NCBI GenBank assembly: GCA_017463145.1
Contig: JAFTPR010000009.1
Location: forward strand, 1-38,769
DNA: 38,769 bases
Reading direction: 5' to 3'
Origin: Clostridia bacterium
Lineage (GTDB): Bacteria; Bacillota; Clostridia; Christensenellales; Borkfalkiaceae
Position 1 is the first letter of the stretch. Each line of letters starts with the position of its first letter. Below, piece by piece: positions 14,878 to 24,132 of the stretch. The notes beneath the pieces are model-generated. The model saw nothing but the letters and a program-made list of their open reading frames with translations. It did not search any database and was not told the origin of the DNA. A program made the translations under genes and the position numbers.

Positions 14878-17800
14878 ATGAATACCGTAATCAAGGCGTT
14901 TACGCTTTCGGAATGTATGGAAGTCATGGCAGAATACGCCGAAGCGTACGAAAAACAAGGCGGAAAAAATTTAATTTTTTGCGAGGACAGGCTCACGTTA
15001 ATCGCTGAGCGAACGCTTGCAAGAAGGCTGGGCGGTACGTTTGAAACAAACGTTACCACTTTTGCGCGTTTTTTAAAGACCAACGGACGGACGCTTTCCA
15101 AACAAGGGTCGGTTATGGCGGTAGGGGACGTAATGACGAGGTTGCAACGGGAAAACGTATTGCAATGTTTTACCACCGCTTCGGGTGTGGGGAACAATGC
15201 GAAAAGCATTTATGAAACGTTGGCACAGTTCGCCGCTTCGGAGGTTACGCCCGAAGTCTTGTGGGAAAGCGTTGCGTTGCTTCCCGACGACACGTTGAAA
15301 AAAAAGACCGCCGATCTTGCGCGTATATACGAGGCGTACGACACATTTTTGCGGGAACATTCGTATTTGGACGAAAACAGGTATCTTTCCCTTTTGCCTG
15401 CTCAAATTCGCGCAGATGCAACCCTACGGGACACCAACGTATTTTTCCTTTGCTACAACTCATTTACGGCGCAAGCCATGCGGACGGTTGCCGCCGCTTT
15501 GGATACGGCGAAAAACGTTGTCGGGGTATTCTGCTCGGACGATAAGGAGTTGTATCAAAGCCGCGCCAAAGATTTGTTTTTGCGCGCATGTGAAAAAAAC
15601 GGCAAAACACGGGAGCTTGCGCTCGGAACGCCCCTCGACGGAGAGGCAGAAATACTCAGAAGAGGTTTGTTTAACCCCGAACGAATGGAAGGCGGGCGTA
15701 TAAAAACGGACAATATCCGCATTTTTGAGGCGGAGGATAAAACAGAGGAAGCGGAACACGTCGCCGTGCAAATTCGCAAGGCAATGGCGGAAAACGAAAC
15801 GCTTCGATATCGGGATTTTGCATTGCTTGTTCCCGATATTGCCGCATATTCTCTACCGATCAAACGGGCGTTGGGAGAATACGGTATTCCGTATTTTATC
15901 GACGAGAAGCGTTCGCTGAAACGTCACCCGCTCGGCAGGTTCTTGCTCGATTGCTTTAAGGTTGTAAAAGAGAATTTCTCGCCTTCGGCGGTGCAATCGC
16001 TTGCGGGTAATCCGTTTTTTGGCGAAAGCGACGAATATCGGAATTATCTTTTTAAATTTGCCAACTATCGCGGCGGCGCAAAAAAGGAGATTAAAACGGG
16101 CGAAGCCGTTGAAAGTATATTTTCGTTAAACGCATTAAACGCAGGGCGGGAAAGATTGCTAACCGCCACAAAAAATATAAAAGCAAAGGGACAGGGGCGA
16201 GAATATTGCTTGGCTGTGCGGAAAATTCTCGTGGCTTTCGAGGCGGAAAAACAGTTGGCGGAGCTGGAAGCGCGAATAGAAGACGTTTCGCAAAAAAGTT
16301 ATCTTTCACAAATCTATCGCGCGCTTGAACAAGTCTTGGAAGAAGCGGAGCTTTTAACGGGCGAAAACGAATTGAGCGTTGCCGAGTTTGCGGCGGTCTT
16401 GCAAGACGGTTTGGACGCAACGGAAATTTCCCTCATTCCCGTCAAGGCGGATGCGGTGTTTATCGGCGATATTACGCAAAGCAAGATAGAAAAAGTGCAT
16501 ACGCTTTTTGCGTTAGGTATGACGGACGCCGTGCCGCATGCCGCAAGCGACACCGCCATTATTTCGGATAAGGATATTGAACGGCTTGCCGCCGTAAAAA
16601 CCTTGCTTGAACCAACCGTTGCGGAAGTGAATTTGCGTAGCAGAGAAAGCGCAGGGTTGAATCTTTGCACGTTTTTAGATAAACTTTTCTTGTCTTATCC
16701 GCTTTCTTCGGACGGTGACGAACCCGCATTGAGTGAGGTGTTCCGCTACGTAGACGTATTATTCTGCACGTCGCAAGGCAAGGATATTCCGCGTTGCGGT
16801 TTTGACGAAACAGACTTGGACTATTTGAAATATCAATGTAGCGCACCAACGCCTGCTATCAGAAGATTGCTTTTAGAAAAAGCGGCAATCGTTGAGAGCG
16901 CAGGCAAGAAAACGCCCTTGGCGCAAGAACGCTACAATTCGCTGTATACGGCGCTTGATAAGTTGTCCGTAACGGAAAAAGATGAATTTTTGGAAGAATA
17001 CAAGGGGCAGGTATGCGTTGAACGGGGCGAGGAACTGTTTTTTCACGACGGGAAAATTTCACCCACGGCGCTCGAAGGGTATTTTGAATGTCCATTCCGC
17101 CACTTTGCAGAACGCGGATTGCGGCTCAAAGAACGGGAAGAAACGGCGGTGCTTTCACTCGATACGGGTAATTTTATTCACGAGCTGTTGGAAACGACGG
17201 TACAACGCATGCCGCAGATTGAAACGGAAGAGGCTATGCGCGCGTATGCAATGGCGGTGGGAGCGGAGATACTCAAAAAGCCTGTGTACGCATCTCAACA
17301 GGATACCGCTTCGGGTGTATTTTTCTCCGAAAAGTTACTTGCAGAGGGCGCGGAGGTAGTGCTTGGCGCGTACAGGCAGTTAAAAAATTCTGCATTTTGT
17401 ATTGAAGATACCGAACGTACGGTGGATACGGGCGCGTTTAAGGGCAAGGTGGACAGGGTAGACAGCGCAGAAAACTACGTGCGCGTAATCGATTATAAAA
17501 CAGGTTCAATAGACGATTCGGCAACCTCGTATTATACGGGCAGAAAACTGCAAATGCAGTTGTATATGTCGGGGATTAAGGGTGAGCGTATTCCTGCGGG
17601 TGTATTCTATTTTCCCGCATCCGTAGATTATACGGACGAGGAAACGGGCAGATTCCGCATGAAAGGATTTTTAAACGGTAATGAGGCGGCGCTTCGTCTT
17701 GGCGACAAAGGCATTGAGGAGAAGAAGCAAAGCGATTATTTTCCTGCGGCGCTAACCAACCCGCGTAGTAAACGGGTAATGAAAGAAGACGTTTTTTGCG

Positions 17801-18057
17801 ATTTTATCGACTATGCCCCGCTGGTTGCAACGCAGGCGTATACGGAGCTGAAAGACGGGTTTATCGCGCCTACGCCCTATTCGGATAATTGCGAATATTG
17901 CAAGTATGGCGGCGCGTGTTCGTTTAATAAGGACAAGTATTCGTCGAGAAAAGAAGTGGCAATCGAGCCGTCGGGGATTGCAAAAGTGGCGCGTTGCGCG
18001 TTGGGAAAAGAAGAGCCTGAAACGAAGCAAGAAGCGGATAAAGATTTGGAGAAGTGA
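14878..18057 (+). CDS. addB: AddB subunit of the AddAB helicase-nuclease
   Basis: AddB pairs with AddA to resect double-strand breaks and load RecA, the Gram-positive counterpart of RecBCD. The 1,059-residue protein shows the iron-sulfur nuclease signature: C738 (ECPFRHF) together with C1005, C1008 and C1014 (CEYCKYGGAC), the same CxxCx5C spacing as Bacillus AddB. The nuclease acids are in VDRVD (D859) and IDYKTGS (D872, K874). At the N terminus, where Bacillus AddB reads GRSGSGKT, this protein has AFTLSECM and no Walker A. Start ATG 14878 lies 6 bases after AGGAG (14867-14871); an in-frame TTG at 14872 has no space for a ribosome site. addA follows 10 bases after the stop. Confidence 0.93.
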   Translation: MNTVIKAFTLSECMEVMAEYAEAYEKQGGKNLIFCEDRLTLIAERTLARRLGGTFETNVTTFARFLKTNGRTLSKQGSVMAVGDVMTRLQRENVLQCFTTASGVGNNAKSIYETLAQFAASEVTPEVLWESVALLPDDTLKKKTADLARIYEAYDTFLREHSYLDENRYLSLLPAQIRADATLRDTNVFFLCYNSFTAQAMRTVAAALDTAKNVVGVFCSDDKELYQSRAKDLFLRACEKNGKTRELALGTPLDGEAEILRRGLFNPERMEGGRIKTDNIRIFEAEDKTEEAEHVAVQIRKAMAENETLRYRDFALLVPDIAAYSLPIKRALGEYGIPYFIDEKRSLKRHPLGRFLLDCFKVVKENFSPSAVQSLAGNPFFGESDEYRNYLFKFANYRGGAKKEIKTGEAVESIFSLNALNAGRERLLTATKNIKAKGQGREYCLAVRKILVAFEAEKQLAELEARIEDVSQKSYLSQIYRALEQVLEEAELLTGENELSVAEFAAVLQDGLDATEISLIPVKADAVFIGDITQSKIEKVHTLFALGMTDAVPHAASDTAIISDKDIERLAAVKTLLEPTVAEVNLRSRESAGLNLCTFLDKLFLSYPLSSDGDEPALSEVFRYVDVLFCTSQGKDIPRCGFDETDLDYLKYQCSAPTPAIRRLLLEKAAIVESAGKKTPLAQERYNSLYTALDKLSVTEKDEFLEEYKGQVCVERGEELFFHDGKISPTALEGYFECPFRHFAERGLRLKEREETAVLSLDTGNFIHELLETTVQRMPQIETEEAMRAYAMAVGAEILKKPVYASQQDTASGVFFSEKLLAEGAEVVLGAYRQLKNSAFCIEDTERTVDTGAFKGKVDRVDSAENYVRVIDYKTGSIDDSATSYYTGRKLQMQLYMSGIKGERIPAGVFYFPASVDYTDEETGRFRMKGFLNGNEAALRLGDKGIEEKKQSDYFPAALTNPRSKRVMKEDVFCDFIDYAPLVATQAYTELKDGFIAPTPYSDNCEYCKYGGACSFNKDKYSSRKEVAIEPSGIAKVARCALGKEEPETKQEADKDLEK

Positions 18058-18067
18058 GGTATAAGTA

Positions 18068-21000
18068 ATGAGTGAAGAGAAAAAGACAAACTTTACCGAG
18101 GAACAAATCAAAGCCATCGAGTCCGTTGGCAGGACGATTGTTTCCGCTTCTGCCGGTAGCGGAAAAACGACGGTTATGATCGAACGAATTATCCGCCTTA
18201 TTGAAAAAGGGGAGAAGGTGAGCGGTATTTTGGCTGTTACGTTTACGAAAAAAGCCGCTGCGCAAATGAAAGAAAAGCTTTGCAAAGCAATCATCAAAAC
18301 GATTAACAAGCCTGAAACGACCTTGGAACGCCGTAAAGAGTTAAAAAAGGAGCTTGCGGAAGTATCGGGCGCGGATATTTCCACAATACACTCCTTTTGC
18401 GCAAAGCTGATTCGTACAAATTTTTATGCGGCGGGCGTAGATAATGCGTTTCGCGTAATCGGTGATGAGGATGCAGAGGGAACGGCACTTAAAAATCGCG
18501 CGCTCGATATGTTGTTGGAAGAGGGGTATGAAGAAAAGGACGAGCGCTTTGCGCATTTGCTGTCCGTATATTGGCGCAAAAAGAGCGATAACAATCTGCG
18601 GAAAATTCTTTCCGAAACATACAAGAGTCTTAGAAGCCGCTCCGATTATAAAGAGTATTTAGAACAATGTCAAAACTACGACGAGCGTGTTTTTGAAAAT
18701 ATTTGTCGGGATTTGCATGAACGCGTTGTAAAAAAATGTGAGTACTATATCGAATGTCTGCGCCCGATTATCGGTTGGTTCGAGGCGCGTAAGGCAAAGT
18801 CCGCTACGCTTTGCGAGCAAGTTTTTTGCGCCTTGGACGCGGTGACAAGGACGGCTGATTACTTCGAGGCTTGCGCTTTGGAAAAGCCGCAATTCCAGCG
18901 TAAGGAAGCTACTACAAAGGCTTCTGACGAGTATATTTTGCAAGTGGAACGGTTGGCGCTTTTGAAAGATAAGACGGCGGAGATATATGAAAAAGAATTT
19001 GCGCAAACGGGTACGAGGGAAGAAGAACTTGCCGCGTTTTTGCGGTCAGGTAAAACGGCGGCGGCAATGGCGGATATGTTGTTGAAATTTGACGAACGGT
19101 ATTCGCAGCTCAAAGCGGAACGCGGCGTGCTCGATTACAACGATTTGGAACATAAAGCGCTTGAACTTTTGCAAAATGAAGATGTCGTAAACGAGCTGCG
19201 AGAGAAATATCGTTACGTATTCGTGGACGAGTATCAGGACGTAAATCCCGTGCAAGAAGCGATTGTGAACCGTATCAGCGGGGAAAATCTGTTTTTGGTC
19301 GGCGACGTGAAACAGTCTATTTACGGTTTCCGTGGTAGTAAGTCTGTCTATTTCACGCAAAAGCGCAAGCAATTCGACGAAGAGGGCGGCGCGAACCTAC
19401 TTTTGACGAGGAATTTCCGAAGCTCGGACGAGGTGCTTGACGCGGTAAATAAGCAATTCGAGCTTGCTATGACCCCACGCAATGCGGGTTTGGACTACAA
19501 ACACGATTCGTATATGGAAAAGAGCGGTAGATACGGGGAACACCTCGGCAGGGTGCGGATACATTATCTCGACCCTGACTATACGCCCGGCAAAAAGAAG
19601 AAAAAGGAAAAAACGGAAGAGGTCAGGGGCGTATACTCCGTACGGAACAATGCAGAAAAATTTCAATCGGAGGAAACGGAAAATGCGAAGCTGATACGTA
19701 GAATTATCCAAGAGGAGCGCAATAAAAAATGGTTCGACGCGGACGAGGGCGTTGAAAAGAGGGTGGAATATTCGGATATAGCCGTGCTGACTCGCAAAAA
19801 AAGCGGAAAAATTACGGATACGATTGCTGCGCTTTTGAACGTTGGCGTACCTGTTTCTACCGCTTCGGAGGTCAATATCTGCGAGTATTCGGAGATAAAG
19901 ACGTTGATTGATATTTTGTCCTTGATAGATAATGCCGAGCAAGATATTCCGCTTTGCGGCGCATTGCTCTCCTCTATGGGCGATATGTCCCCTGACGAGC
20001 TTACCGCTATTCGCATTGCGTACAAGGACGAGCGGTATTTCAGAAACGCTTGCAAACAGTACGCGCTTGAAAAGACGGATTTGATTGCGCATAAACTGAA
20101 AAAATTCTATGCGTATTACGATACGCTCCGCACGCTTTCAAGCGTGATGGACGCAGGGGAGCTGTTGACGAAATTCGTTGCGGAAACGCGTATGGAAGCA
20201 AGATTACTCTCGCACGAAAGCCGTAAGGCGTGCTTGCGGCGCATACACCGCTTTATCGAGGAGAGTACGGCGGAAGAGCCGCTTTCTGTACACGAATTTT
20301 TGGATAAGTTGCGGGATATGGACTATAAAATTATGTGTTGCGAAAACGGCGGAGAAAACTCCGTTAAGGTTGTCACAATGCATTCTTCCAAGGGCTTGGA
20401 ATATCCCGTCGTTATTTTGGATAATTTAAGCGCGTCCTTCCGTCATACGGAACGGGATGACGTATTCACAGAAGAACAATACGGGCTTGCGCCCAGAGCC
20501 TTCGACGAGGCAAAACTGCTTCGCAGAGATACGTTGCATCGTCGCTTGCATAAGTATCGGGAGCTGGACAGCTCGCTTGCGGATGAATTGAATTTATATT
20601 ATGTTGCGTTGACGCGCGCAAAGTATGCGTTGCATATGCTGTTCGACCACGAAAATTTAATGCCCGACGTACGCTTTGCAAAATCGTTTGCAGATTTTAC
20701 GGACTTTTCCGTTTGGGAAGAGTACGTGGACAGAGAGGCTTATATCGAACCGAGTAAAAACGTGGAGCGCGAAGCGTTGGTGTTTGCGCCAAACGAGGCG
20801 TTGGCTCAAGAGATTAAACGCGCGTTCACTTGGGAATATGCGCATACGGGCTATGAAAATTTGCCCGTAAAAAGCTCGGCTACGTCGCTGATGACAAAAC
20901 AGGATAAGCCAGAACCTACGGACGAGCCGTTTCAAACAGCAGGCGAAGAAAAAATCCCCGAAGCGTATGAGGGGAAAGGAGAAACGAGTATAGAGGCGGG

Positions 21001-21523
21001 ACTTGCATACCACGCATTTTTGGAAAATTTCGATTTTGGGCAGCTCTTTGATGAAAACGGGGATAGGGTGTCCGTGACGAGGCTCGAAAGCATTGTGGAA
21101 AAAGCGTATGAAAATACGGAGGATACCACATTGATCTCCAAGGAAAAATTGGTGGAAATTCTGTCTAACCCCGTTTTTGGGGAGCTTCGCGGTATGCGCT
21201 TGTATAAAGAAAAACAGTTCCTCGTTTCGTTGCCTGTAAAGGATACGTACGCATTAAAAGAGGGGGTTGATCCGCTTTTAAGAGAAAAGGGCGAGGAGGA
21301 AATGTTGTTTCAAGGCGCGATTGACTTGCTTGCCGTTGGCGACGAAGAGGCGCGCATTATCGATTATAAATATTCCGTAAGAAGTGCCGAGAGTTTGAAA
21401 GAGCACTATAAAAAACAACTTGATTTGTACCGCTTGGCGGTTGCGAAAATATTAAAAAAGCCACTTGAAAACGTGCGGTGCAGTATTGTTAATATTTACC
21501 GCGGCTTCCAAGTGGATATGTGA
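18068..21523 (+). CDS. addA: AddA subunit of the AddAB helicase-nuclease
   Basis: AddA is the 3'-5' SF1A motor and second nuclease of AddAB. The 1,151-residue product carries the Q-motif (Q13), Walker A ASAGSGKT (K33), motif Ia TFTKKAA, VDEYQD (D387-E388), GDVKQSIYGFRG, the motif V-type TMHSSKGLEYP and motif VI YVALTRAKYAL. The C-terminal RecB-like nuclease has D1086 (AIDLL) and IDYKY with D1099 and K1101, so it looks catalytically complete. GAGGT precedes ATG 18068. The TGA stop (21521-21523) touches the stop codon of the convergent AraC gene with no base between, so there is no room for a terminator. Confidence 0.96.
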   Translation: MSEEKKTNFTEEQIKAIESVGRTIVSASAGSGKTTVMIERIIRLIEKGEKVSGILAVTFTKKAAAQMKEKLCKAIIKTINKPETTLERRKELKKELAEVSGADISTIHSFCAKLIRTNFYAAGVDNAFRVIGDEDAEGTALKNRALDMLLEEGYEEKDERFAHLLSVYWRKKSDNNLRKILSETYKSLRSRSDYKEYLEQCQNYDERVFENICRDLHERVVKKCEYYIECLRPIIGWFEARKAKSATLCEQVFCALDAVTRTADYFEACALEKPQFQRKEATTKASDEYILQVERLALLKDKTAEIYEKEFAQTGTREEELAAFLRSGKTAAAMADMLLKFDERYSQLKAERGVLDYNDLEHKALELLQNEDVVNELREKYRYVFVDEYQDVNPVQEAIVNRISGENLFLVGDVKQSIYGFRGSKSVYFTQKRKQFDEEGGANLLLTRNFRSSDEVLDAVNKQFELAMTPRNAGLDYKHDSYMEKSGRYGEHLGRVRIHYLDPDYTPGKKKKKEKTEEVRGVYSVRNNAEKFQSEETENAKLIRRIIQEERNKKWFDADEGVEKRVEYSDIAVLTRKKSGKITDTIAALLNVGVPVSTASEVNICEYSEIKTLIDILSLIDNAEQDIPLCGALLSSMGDMSPDELTAIRIAYKDERYFRNACKQYALEKTDLIAHKLKKFYAYYDTLRTLSSVMDAGELLTKFVAETRMEARLLSHESRKACLRRIHRFIEESTAEEPLSVHEFLDKLRDMDYKIMCCENGGENSVKVVTMHSSKGLEYPVVILDNLSASFRHTERDDVFTEEQYGLAPRAFDEAKLLRRDTLHRRLHKYRELDSSLADELNLYYVALTRAKYALHMLFDHENLMPDVRFAKSFADFTDFSVWEEYVDREAYIEPSKNVEREALVFAPNEALAQEIKRAFTWEYAHTGYENLPVKSSATSLMTKQDKPEPTDEPFQTAGEEKIPEAYEGKGETSIEAGLAYHAFLENFDFGQLFDENGDRVSVTRLESIVEKAYENTEDTTLISKEKLVEILSNPVFGELRGMRLYKEKQFLVSLPVKDTYALKEGVDPLLREKGEEEMLFQGAIDLLAVGDEEARIIDYKYSVRSAESLKEHYKKQLDLYRLAVAKILKKPLENVRCSIVNIYRGFQVDM

Positions 21524-22279
21524 TTACAGTTTGACCGTATTGCCTTTTGCGTATTCGCTTGCGGTCATTCCTACGCTTTCCCGAAACGCTTGACAAAAAT
21601 AATATACGCTCGAAAAACCGCAAGCTTCCGCTATTTCCGTGATGCTTGCGCGTTTTTCGCTTAACAGGCGTTTGGCTTGGTCTATGCGTAGTTCGCAAAG
21701 GTATTGTTTGGGGGAAACGCCGTATTCCCGTTGGAACAGTTTGCGAAAGTAGCCTTCGCTTACGTGCGCTGTTTGCGAAAGTAAAGCAACGGTCAAGTCG
21801 GGGTCGGTATATCGTTGGCGCAATAGCTTTAAAGCAGGGGCAAGAACGGGCAATTGCGCCTGTTCGATATTTGGAGAAAGCAACGCAAGAATTTCGTATA
21901 ACACACTCATAGCCTTTGCTTTTCTTTGCGCAAGAAAATGCCCATAAAGCTCCTTGTAAAGGGCGATAAACCGTTCGCTCGGAGCAATAGTAAATTGCGT
22001 AAATTCGTCGGCAATAGGCGTTACACAATCGAAATTGATTACGGGAAAATCGCCGCCCTCGTTGCATACGAGAGTATAGTTTTCTCCTTTGGGGTGAAAA
22101 ATGGCGTGGTGTTTATCGGAAACGTATTGTCCCGCCTTGTGTTTGTACGTAATTTTTCCTGCAATGCAAAAGGAAATGGCGTAGCTTGCCCTGTTTTCAA
22201 TCGATAGCGTAATGCCCGTCGGTTGGCGGATTGTACCGCACGTACATATTTTGCTAATCACGATATCGTCTGTGTTCAT
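21524..22279 (-). CDS. AraC-family transcriptional regulator, probably leaderless
   Basis: A 251-residue activator with an N-terminal cupin-like sensing domain (~1-125) and a C-terminal AraC DNA-binding domain with two helix-turn-helix units: LTVALLSQTAHVSEGYFRKL and ITEIAEACGFSSVYYFCQAF, followed by the usual end (ASEYAKGN). I chose ATG 22279 because a perfect sigma-A promoter lies immediately upstream, and any upstream start (GTG 22324) would overlap the promoter. No Shine-Dalgarno sequence is present; the predicted transcription start is the A of the ATG. It is divergent from the SDR/dehydroquinase-like pair, which it probably controls in response to a small molecule, likely a cyclic polyol, sugar acid or related carbon source (inference). 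Confidence 0.88.
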   Translation of the reverse strand: MNTDDIVISKICTCGTIRQPTGITLSIENRASYAISFCIAGKITYKHKAGQYVSDKHHAIFHPKGENYTLVCNEGGDFPVINFDCVTPIADEFTQFTIAPSERFIALYKELYGHFLAQRKAKAMSVLYEILALLSPNIEQAQLPVLAPALKLLRQRYTDPDLTVALLSQTAHVSEGYFRKLFQREYGVSPKQYLCELRIDQAKRLLSEKRASITEIAEACGFSSVYYFCQAFRESVGMTASEYAKGNTVKL

Positions 22280-22285
22280 AAAAGA

Positions 22286-22314
22286 AGTATAGCACTTTTT
22301 ATTAAAAAAGTCAA
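22286..22314 (-). promoter_or_regulatory. Sigma-A promoter of the AraC gene (leaderless transcript predicted)
   Basis: On the - strand TTGACT (22314-22309), a 17-base spacer and TATACT (22291-22286). Six bases separate the -10 from the ATG, so transcription should begin at or next to the start codon. Confidence 0.75.
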
Positions 22315-22329
22315 CCAAAAGCACAAAAA

Positions 22330-22367
22330 CAGTATCGAAAATCTTAAAAATAGTGTCGTTTTTCCTA
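22330..22367 (+). promoter_or_regulatory. Candidate AraC direct-repeat operator
   Basis: Two copies of AGT(A/G)TCG start at 22331 and 22352, exactly 21 bp (two helical turns) apart. In each copy the seven bases are followed by a four-base A or T run and TC.TA. The downstream copy ends against the -35 box of the SDR promoter, the typical position for an AraC-type activator. Confidence 0.55.
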
Positions 22368-22396
22368 TTGACCCGTTTTGCCTTGTATAGTATAAT
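22368..22396 (+). promoter_or_regulatory. Sigma-A promoter of the SDR-dehydroquinase operon
   Basis: TTGACC (22368-22373), a 17-base spacer and TATAAT (22391-22396), 31 bases before the SDR start codon. Confidence 0.75.
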
Positions 22397-22427
22397 AAAA
22401 GCAAAGTAAAAAAAGGAGAACGAATAT

Positions 22428-23225
22428 ATGTTTCAAGGCGAATTTAACGGAAAAACGTTGCTTGCAACGGGCGGTGCTTCGGGTATGGGCTTGTTGCTTT
22501 GCGAGGAATTTTTAAAATACGGCGGCAATGCAGTTTTGGTGGATATCAACGCCGACGCGCTCGCTTTACACGTACAACGGCTAAACGAACGTTACGCAGG
22601 AAAAGTGATCGGCGTGCCTTGCGACGTGCGGGATTACAAGCAGGTATGCAACGCCTGCGACGAGGCGGTAAAAGCGTTTAACAGTATCGACGTGCTCGTA
22701 AATCTTGCAGGCGGCGCGGAAATAAGAATGTTGGGCGTAGCGGGAGACTTGGAGTTTTGCGACGTGCCTATCGAGGTGTATGATTGGGGGTTGGACGTGA
22801 ATTTGCGCGCGCAGATGTACTTCGATCACGCCGTGTTCAAACAAATGCGGGCGCAAATGAGCGGCGTAATCGTCAATATTGGTTCGATAGCCGGTATGGA
22901 AGGTTGCCCTAGGAATATTGCGTATTCCACCTCCAAGAGCGGAGCGGTAGGTGGGCTTACTATGTCCGTTGCGCTAGCGGGTGCAAAGTATAACGTACGC
23001 TGTGTCGCCCTTTCGCCCGGACCTGTCCTCACCCGTAAGGCAATGAGCAATATGAAAACGTTGCTCGGTAGAGCGGGCGAACCGATTGAGCTTGTGAATA
23101 TGATTCTGTTTTTGGCTTCGTCGCACGGTGCGTTTATTACAGGAGAGAATATTTTAATGGATGGCGGGCGTATCCTTATGCGGGATAAGGTGCATGGGGA
23201 TAATAATAAGTACGGTGAAAAATAA
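22428..23225 (+). CDS. Short-chain dehydrogenase/reductase (SDR)
   Basis: An NAD(P)-dependent SDR oxidoreductase of 265 residues. The cofactor motif TGGASGMG is at 14-21, D39 in VLVDIN after beta-2 favours NAD, NLAGG (92-96) is the structural motif, and the catalytic residues are S153 (IGSIAG), Y166 and K170 (YSTSK). After the active site it has PGPVLT and the C-terminal ITGENILMDGGR typical of the classical subfamily. AGGAG precedes ATG 22428. Its stop overlaps the next start (TAATG at 23223-23227), so it is translationally coupled to the dehydroquinase-like gene. A polyol or cyclitol dehydrogenase feeding that enzyme is plausible, but the substrate is not readable. Confidence 0.9.
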   Translation: MFQGEFNGKTLLATGGASGMGLLLCEEFLKYGGNAVLVDINADALALHVQRLNERYAGKVIGVPCDVRDYKQVCNACDEAVKAFNSIDVLVNLAGGAEIRMLGVAGDLEFCDVPIEVYDWGLDVNLRAQMYFDHAVFKQMRAQMSGVIVNIGSIAGMEGCPRNIAYSTSKSGAVGGLTMSVALAGAKYNVRCVALSPGPVLTRKAMSNMKTLLGRAGEPIELVNMILFLASSHGAFITGENILMDGGRILMRDKVHGDNNKYGEK

Positions 23226-23989
23226 TGAGAAAGGCTACTTTTTTGGAATACGATAAGCCGCTTTTATGTGCGGTAGTACAGGACCGTTCGCCGCAAGAAA
23301 TGATTGTAACGATCAACAACAGCCTTTACGACGGCGCGGAAGCGTTTTGCATACAGTTGGAAATTTTAAAGCCCGAATATCGTAATGAACAGACCTTGAA
23401 AGAGATATTCTCCGCTTGCAGAGGTTTGCCGATTTATATTACGAGCTACCGTAAATATTTTAGCGAGCATTTGACGGACGACGATTGTGCGGAACTGCTC
23501 CTTCTCGGCGCAAAATGCGGGGCGACGCTTTGCGACGTACCTGGGGATTTTTATTGCCCCGAACCGCACGAGTTGACGGAGGATATAGCGGCGATAGCAA
23601 AGCAGAAAAAGTTAATTGAACGCATACATGCCTTGGGATGTGAAGTGTTGATGTCCTCTCATTTGCATGGATTTTACGACGAAAAAGAGGTGAACCGCAT
23701 TGCTTTGGCGCAACGGGAACGGGGCGCAGACGTAGTTAAAATTGTCAACTTTGCAACAACGGAGGAAGAGTTTTTGCAAAACGTGCAAATTTGCACGCGG
23801 TTAAAACGTGTGCTCAATTGTCCGTATTTGTATCTTGCCAGTGGTGAGTACGGTCGCTTTATCCGTCAGACGGGCGGAAAGCTGGGGTGCTGTATGTATC
23901 TTGGCGTGGAGCGGTATCATACGGGGTCTTTTGTGGAACAACCGATTTTGCGTTCTCTGAAAGTCATTCGGGATAATATGGTGTTTTAA
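23225..23989 (+). CDS. Type I 3-dehydroquinate dehydratase-like lyase
   Basis: A 254-residue TIM-barrel protein of the AroD (class I dehydroquinase) family, which forms a Schiff base with a lysine to dehydrate 3-dehydroquinate. The catalytic set appears in order: E46 (QLEIL), R76 (TSYR), His in SSHLHG (H146 or H148), the Schiff-base lysine K172 (ADVVKIVNF), an Arg in GRFIRQTGG, and S235/Q239 in GSFVEQP. The overall identity to biosynthetic AroD motifs is loose, so it may act in catabolism of quinate-, shikimate- or cyclitol-like compounds with its coupled SDR rather than in the shikimate pathway. No other aro gene is nearby. It is closed by a strong terminator. Confidence 0.72.
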   Translation: MRKATFLEYDKPLLCAVVQDRSPQEMIVTINNSLYDGAEAFCIQLEILKPEYRNEQTLKEIFSACRGLPIYITSYRKYFSEHLTDDDCAELLLLGAKCGATLCDVPGDFYCPEPHELTEDIAAIAKQKKLIERIHALGCEVLMSSHLHGFYDEKEVNRIALAQRERGADVVKIVNFATTEEEFLQNVQICTRLKRVLNCPYLYLASGEYGRFIRQTGGKLGCCMYLGVERYHTGSFVEQPILRSLKVIRDNMVF

Positions 23990-24005
23990 ATCTATGAAAA
24001 AAGCT

Positions 24006-24045
24006 TGCGCCGAACGCATTCAAGCGTTCGGCGCACGTTTTACGT
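24006..24045 (+). terminator. Rho-independent terminator after the SDR operon
   Basis: A perfect 12-bp stem TGCGCCGAACGC / GCGTTCGGCGCA (24006-24035) with loop ATTCAA is followed by CGTTTTACGTTTT, 17 bases after the stop codon. Confidence 0.85.
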
Positions 24046-24132
24046 TTTCTATCATAAACAGACAGGAAAATTTGTTTTTCGACGCTCTTTTTTCTTTATA
24101 CTTACGTGGAAAGTATATTTATGAGGTGACGT

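Noticed and set aside
17752-18384. 210-codon open frame on the - strand across the addB-addA junction
   Set aside because: Both overlapping + genes are certain; the frame has no family resemblance and only reflects codon bias.
21481-21516. Small inverted repeat CCACTTG...CAAGTGG at the end of addA as a terminator
   Set aside because: It lies in coding sequence with a ~40-base loop and no T-tract, so chance is the simpler explanation.
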